Shown here one piece after another: positions 6,995 through 9,765 of a stretch of 9,765 nt of DNA. Below the pieces are notes generated by a model that saw nothing but the letters and a program-made list of their open reading frames with translations, was not told where the DNA came from and searched no databases. Positions within the stretch are counted from its first letter, which is position 1. Each line of letters begins with the position of its first letter. Source of the DNA: Planctomycetota bacterium (GTDB lineage: Bacteria > Planctomycetota > UBA8742 > SKZP01). The stretch lies in assembly GCA_007127275.1 (NCBI GenBank), contig SKZP01000272.1, forward strand, positions 1 through 9,765. Reading direction: 5' to 3'. The position numbers and the translations under genes were made by a program.

Positions 6995-7023
6995 CCCGCA
7001 CAACCTCCGTCAGCAAGCAAACG

Positions 7024-7056
7024 GGCCCACGAACTCGAGCCGCGAGTTCGTGGGCC
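7024..7056 (+). terminator. Strong hairpin terminator after the PH-domain gene
   Basis: GGCCCACGAACTCG (7024-7037) and CGAGTTCGTGGGCC (7043-7056) form a perfect 14-bp stem with a 5-nt loop, 29 nt past the PH-gene stop. No U-run follows, so it is a hairpin-only (non-canonical) terminator or mRNA 3'-end stabiliser. It is the longest perfect inverted repeat noticed in the window. Confidence 0.65.
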
Positions 7057-7106
7057 TGCTCTGTGATGCCTTCCTGGCAGGGCAGTGCTTGTGCCGCGTA
7101 TGCCTT

Positions 7107-7142
7107 GCAGGGCTGACGCTGACGCCCTGCGCTCGCGTTTTT
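7107..7142 (+). terminator. Second, weaker stem followed by a T-run
   Basis: GCAGGGC (7107-7113) pairs with GCCCTGC (7124-7130) around a 10-nt loop, and TTTTT follows at 7138-7142 after seven intervening bases. It could be a backup terminator behind 7024-7056. The gap before the T-run weakens the call. Confidence 0.3.
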
Positions 7143-7196
7143 GTCGAGGGCCTGCGGAGCGTGAGGCGTCCGTCGCATGCGCATTTTGCGTTTCCG

Positions 7197-7225
7197 TTGA
7201 CGGGTACGACCGAAGCAGGGATAAT
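7197..7225 (+). promoter_or_regulatory. Near-consensus sigma70-type promoter upstream of the FHA gene
   Basis: TTGACG (7197-7202) and GATAAT (7220-7225) each match five of six consensus bases and are separated by the ideal 17 bp. A start near 7232 would give a leader of about 290 nt before the FHA gene at 7526. The pair lies beyond the hairpins that close the PH gene, a sensible place for a new transcription unit. Confidence 0.6.
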
Positions 7226-7525
7226 TGTCGCGCTACCGGCGGCGAGGCTGTTCGTTTTGCTGCTGGCTGCTTGCGTAAGGAACTGTCAGAACATTACTTC
7301 CGAATGTGAGCTGCTGCGCTCGACGGTGCTGCGTTTCGTCGGTTCGCTGCTCAATGTGAGTAGTCGCGCCTGCGCAGTTCGCCGTTCTCCGTCTTGCCCA
7401 CCCTTCGCATATGACGCGCAACGTTCGGAACCAGTTTGCTGCCAGTTCCAAAGTGGCAGGGGATGCAGATTGCACGTGATCCGCATGGCCGTGCTTGCAG
7501 GCCGGCTTTTCGAGGGGGCACATTG

Positions 7526-8173
7526 ATGTCGGAACCTCTTGGAGTGCTGAAGCTCGTAGGAATCTCCGGATTCGTCAAGGGAGAAACCTTCACGGTCCGT
7601 ATCGGCGAAAGCGTCAGCATCGGCCGCAGCCGCTCCTGCTCCATCTCGGTGCGCGACGTCAAGGCGTACCGCAAGGTCGACCCGCTCGGCCAGCAAGTCA
7701 ACGAACATTTCAAGACCATCTCCCGCGAGCACGTCGTCCTCCAGATCAAGGGAGCGAACGAGATCCTCGTCCACGACGGCTCCTCGAACGGCACGTATAT
7801 CGACGGCAAACGTATTGGCAAGACCGCACTGATCAAGAACTTGCCGACGACGGCGCACGAGTTGAAGCTCGGCACCAACGAAGCGTTCCGCATGGAGTGG
7901 CGAAAGCTTGTCAGGCGTCGCAAGGTGCAGATTCTCGAGCTTGCCGACGGGGACGTGCCGCCCGAGGGGGCGGTAGAGATCGACCTCGAGGAGGCGCGCC
8001 GGCTCGGCTACAAGGTCGCGGAGCAGGAAGACGCGGTACGGAAGCAGCCGGCCGCGAAAGGGGCGACGAAGAAAAAGTCGGCCCCCGCGACGACAACGAC
8101 CGGCACCGCTGCCAGCAAACGCCCTGCTCTCGCCCGCAGCGCAAGCAAAGGCACGCGCCGAATGCGCCGCTAG
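7526..8173 (+). CDS. FHA-domain protein with basic C-terminal tail
   Basis: A 215-residue cytoplasmic protein. Residues about 6-125 form a forkhead-associated domain, a beta-sandwich that binds phosphothreonine peptides. The signature residues are present: G33-R34 in IGRSRS, S66 and H69 in SREHV, and N88-G89-T90 in SSNGTYIDG. Between the GR and S..H motifs is a stretch of about 30 residues (including DVKAYRKVDPLGQQVNEHF), longer than in many FHA domains, so a loop insertion is likely. Residues 126-165 carry a charged segment (RKLVRRRKVQILEL, then EIDLEEARRLGYKV). The tail (170-215) is low-complexity Lys/Ala/Thr/Arg and ends RRMRR, possibly disordered or nucleic-acid-binding. GAGGGGG sits about eight nt before the chosen ATG and supports it over an in-frame start 90 nt upstream. 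No Ser/Thr kinase or phosphatase is in the window, so the partner is unknown. The FHA call is secure. Confidence 0.9.
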   Translation: MSEPLGVLKLVGISGFVKGETFTVRIGESVSIGRSRSCSISVRDVKAYRKVDPLGQQVNEHFKTISREHVVLQIKGANEILVHDGSSNGTYIDGKRIGKTALIKNLPTTAHELKLGTNEAFRMEWRKLVRRRKVQILELADGDVPPEGAVEIDLEEARRLGYKVAEQEDAVRKQPAAKGATKKKSAPATTTTGTAASKRPALARSASKGTRRMRR

Positions 8174-8398
8174 GCGCACGACCGGCATTCTTCGCCGCGA
8201 GGCCGTGCCGAGATCTGTATTCGGCTCGGAGGCGTTTCCTGCAGCTCAACCGTCTATCAGAAGTTGGCGTTCTGCCGAGAATTTGAGAAATTTTACCCTC
8301 TCGGAATGGATTCGTTGCGCCGGATGCGTTGATACCCTAACGTCGAAAGTGATTCACGGAATCCAGACGCATAGAAGTCGTCCGATGCTACCGGCATG

Positions 8399-8407
8399 TG
8401 GTATACT
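8399..8407 (+). promoter_or_regulatory. Extended -10 promoter element
   Basis: TGGTATACT matches the extended -10 form TGnTATAAT with one mismatch in the hexamer. No good -35 is seen 16-18 bp upstream, which extended -10 promoters can tolerate. A start near 8414 would give a leader of about 75 nt for the gene at 8489. Confidence 0.4.
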
Positions 8408-8457
8408 CGTTGCGACGAGGATCTGCGGCCAGCGCTCTTGCATTCGGTAGGGTGGCC

Positions 8458-8472
8458 TTTGCAGACTGCAAA
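8458..8472. promoter_or_regulatory. Small perfect palindrome in the 5' leader
   Basis: TTTGCAG-A-CTGCAAA is a perfect 7-bp inverted repeat around one central base. It ends four bases before the GGAGGAG Shine-Dalgarno (8477-8483) of the exported-protein gene. As DNA it could be an operator half-site pair. The 1-nt centre makes it unlikely to form a tight RNA hairpin. The role is inferred from position only. Confidence 0.3.
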
Positions 8473-8488
8473 TTGTGGAGGAGAGATG

Positions 8489-9765
8489 ATGGGAACCTCG
8501 CGACCGTATTTCGCCGTCAAAGCCGACCGTTGGGCCGCGCGCCGGGTGGTTTCGGCGCTGGCGTTTCTGCTGCTTTTCGTGGGGATTGGCGGCTTCGCCC
8601 CCGCGGCGCTTCATGCGGAGACCAGCGAGTCGGTGGATCTGCGCGCCGAGTTCGCGCCGGCCTCGGCGACGTGGGGCGACGTGGTTCATCTGCATGTGTA
8701 CGCGAAAGCGCCCGCGGGGACGCAGTTGCTGGCGACGGCGCAGCGTGACGGGGATGTCCCGGCAAGTGCGCTGACCCTTGAGCAGCGGCCGGAGTGGCTA
8801 ACGCCGAGCGGCCCCTGGCTGGACGGAGCGCGAACGGTTGCAGAGCACGACGGGGCCCGACTTGCGGTGGCGGAGCCGGGCGAGGCCCCCGTGGCGAGTC
8901 GCGCCTTTCGCGTCGGCTACGACGCACCCAGCGTGGGCTCCCATGAATTCAGCGTCGCGCTAACCGCTCGCCTGCTCGGCGAGGCGGGACTGGCCGAGCC
9001 GGCCACGGTGCGGACGCAAGCGACGCTCAACGTCGAGGAGCGGCCGGGCGGCAAAGGGTTCCTCGACGAGTTCGTCGCTCCCGACGAGTTGCCCAACCAA
9101 GGTACCCCGCCGGTCGACGTGCGGGTCGCGCCACCGGTGGTAGATCCTGGCGAGACGCTGACCGTATACGTGACGGTGCACATGCCCGAGGGGATGCACA
9201 CCTACCCGATCAACCTCGAAGCCTTCGGCATGCCCACCGAGATCGAATTCGGTGGCGCCGCAGCGGAGCACTTGAGCGACCGCGGCGAGTGGGTCGAGCC
9301 CGAAGCGGTCGAAACGGACGAAGGGGCCAAGCACATGGGCACCGTCGTCTTTGAGCGAGAGTTCGAGCTTTCCAAGGAGGCGGCCCTGGGGGCGCACTCG
9401 TTGGAAGCGACGGTCGCGTTTATGCCGTGCACCCCGGTGGCTTGTTATATGCCGATCGATGCAGTTGCATCGACCGACCTGCTCGTCAGCGCAGCCGCCG
9501 ACGAAGACACCGCCGCCACCGAAGAGAGCGCCGCCGACGAAGAGGGCGCCGCCACCGAAGAGAGCGAGTCGAGCGAAGAACACGGGTCCGACAGCGGCAA
9601 CGGGCGGGGCGAGTTGGGCGGCACTGGGTTTGACGACGGCGACCTCGAAATCCCGCAGGGCAGCTTCCGCGCGTACTTCGAGCCGGAGTCGTTGCTCGCG
9701 GGCCATACGGCCACGCTGGTCGTCGAGGCGCAGGCCCCCGAGGGCCACCTGTTGTATCCGACGCA
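8489..9765 (+). CDS. Exported protein with repeated DsbD-alpha-like domains (3' end missing)
   Basis: The frame stays open to the window edge: 425 complete codons, no stop. GGAGGAG at 8477-8483 favours the ATG at 8489 over the adjoining one at 8486. Residues 1-43 are a signal peptide (basic WAARR, hydrophobic VVSALAFLLLFVGIGGF, cleavage after LHA). Three stretches share one opening pattern: VDLRAEFAPASATWGDVVHL (49), VDVRVAPPVVDPGETLTVYV (209) and SFRAYFEPESLLAGHTATLV (392). Each is followed by a [AM]P[AE]G turn. Copy 2 (about 206-335) ends in FMPCTPVACYMP, with C314 and C319 resembling the CX4C site of the DsbD N-terminal (alpha) domain, which passes electrons to periplasmic thiol proteins. 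Copy 1 (48-185) has no cysteine. Residues 336-390 are an acidic Ala/Glu/Asp/Ser linker. In DsbD-like proteins a membrane domain and a thioredoxin domain usually follow; they would lie beyond the window. It could instead be a purely periplasmic repeat protein. The family assignment is good; the enzyme role is probable. Confidence 0.82.
   Translation, partial: MGTSRPYFAVKADRWAARRVVSALAFLLLFVGIGGFAPAALHAETSESVDLRAEFAPASATWGDVVHLHVYAKAPAGTQLLATAQRDGDVPASALTLEQRPEWLTPSGPWLDGARTVAEHDGARLAVAEPGEAPVASRAFRVGYDAPSVGSHEFSVALTARLLGEAGLAEPATVRTQATLNVEERPGGKGFLDEFVAPDELPNQGTPPVDVRVAPPVVDPGETLTVYVTVHMPEGMHTYPINLEAFGMPTEIEFGGAAAEHLSDRGEWVEPEAVETDEGAKHMGTVVFEREFELSKEAALGAHSLEATVAFMPCTPVACYMPIDAVASTDLLVSAAADEDTAATEESAADEEGAATEESESSEEHGSDSGNGRGELGGTGFDDGDLEIPQGSFRAYFEPESLLAGHTATLVVEAQAPEGHLLYPT
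9494..9565 (+). repeat. 36-bp tandem repeat in the acidic linker (two copies)
   Basis: Units 9494-9529 and 9530-9565 differ at three positions and encode AADEDTAATEES and AADEEGAATEES. The unit is a multiple of three, so copy-number change keeps the reading frame. It forms part of the disordered linker between the second and third DsbD-alpha-like domains. Confidence 0.8.

Larger units (their letters stand above)
6995..7525. other. Large intergenic region with terminator, promoter and leader
   Basis: 531 bp without a supported protein gene. In order it holds a 14-bp perfect hairpin (7024-7056), a second stem followed by five T (7107-7142), a promoter-like hexamer pair (7197-7225), and a leader of roughly 290 nt with several short stems before the FHA gene. 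Frames reading through it on both strands are Cys/Arg/Ala-rich with no domain or Shine-Dalgarno. A small RNA gene cannot be excluded. Confidence 0.5.
8174..8488. other. Intergenic region upstream of the exported DsbD-alpha-like gene
   Basis: 315 bp with no supported coding region. It contains a relatively AT-rich patch (about 8278-8300), an extended -10-like element (8399-8407) and a small palindrome next to the ribosome-binding site (8458-8472). No clear terminator for the FHA gene was found. Confidence 0.45.

Noticed and set aside
5537..7003. 488-residue open frame antisense to the PH-domain gene
   Set aside because: The plus-strand frame has TM helices, a PH signature and a good Shine-Dalgarno. 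The antisense translation has no recognisable domain, and long antisense frames are expected at this GC content.
7085..7309. Possible small plus-strand gene in the 531-bp spacer
   Set aside because: It overlaps a stem-loop and the promoter hexamers, has no RBS, and its Cys/Arg-rich translation resembles nothing.
7306..7358. Short GTG-started cysteine-rich leader peptide frame (17 codons)
   Set aside because: No Shine-Dalgarno precedes it, and its cysteines come from repeated TGC in a GCTGCTGC-type tract; more likely chance.
8960..9748. 262-residue minus-strand frame over the exported DsbD-alpha-like gene
   Set aside because: Its Gly/Val/Arg-rich repeats mirror the acidic linker of the plus-strand gene. 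The plus strand has the signal peptide, RBS and CX4C motif.
1..9765. CRISPR arrays, tRNA or rRNA genes, insertion sequences, toxin-antitoxin or defence cassette
   Set aside because: I looked for regularly spaced repeats, tRNA T-loop patterns, transposase or integrase motifs and nuclease/toxin motifs on both strands and saw none.

Overview
The window looks like chromosomal DNA of a GC-rich Gram-negative bacterium. A planctomycete-type organism is the best guess. The grounds are indirect: high GC, mostly single genes separated by 130-530 bp, a bacterial GH3-family enzyme, an FHA protein, a bacterial-PH membrane protein, and a large exported protein with DsbD-alpha-like domains. There is no rRNA, tRNA, insertion sequence, integrase or CRISPR array, and nothing suggests a recently acquired island.

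Layout, left to right. Positions 1-209 are non-coding and downstream of a minus-strand SpoIIAA/STAS-like gene (210-623). A 299-bp divergent spacer separates that gene from a plus-strand secreted protein (923-1654) that seems to contain two copies of a beta-rich module. A 324-bp convergent spacer with a clear hairpin leads to a minus-strand GH3-family adenylating enzyme (1979-3577). About 220 bp upstream of it, also on the minus strand, is a gene for two Clp-N-like helical repeats joined to a winged-helix-like C-terminus (3796-4827). A 376-bp divergent spacer holds a near-consensus sigma70-type promoter reading right. It precedes a small single-pass membrane protein (5204-5428) and a two-TM protein with a C-terminal bacterial PH domain (5564-6994), which ends at a 14-bp perfect hairpin.

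A 531-bp non-coding stretch follows. It contains a near-consensus promoter (7197-7225) and a roughly 290-nt potential leader ahead of an FHA-domain protein (7526-8173). After 315 bp comes the start of a large exported protein (8489 to the window end, incomplete). It carries two DsbD-alpha-like domains and the start of a third, joined by an acidic repeat linker; only the middle copy shows the CX4C cysteine pair.

The genes do not form one obvious pathway. The common themes are signalling or adaptor modules (STAS-like, FHA, PH, Clp-N without an ATPase) and cell-envelope proteins. No complete, clearly new multi-gene system is visible. The most unusual objects are four domain combinations: the repeated DsbD-alpha-like protein, the PH protein with a large extracytoplasmic insertion, the ATPase-less Clp-N protein, and the duplicated secreted protein. 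All functional statements come from reading motifs by eye; no database search was made.
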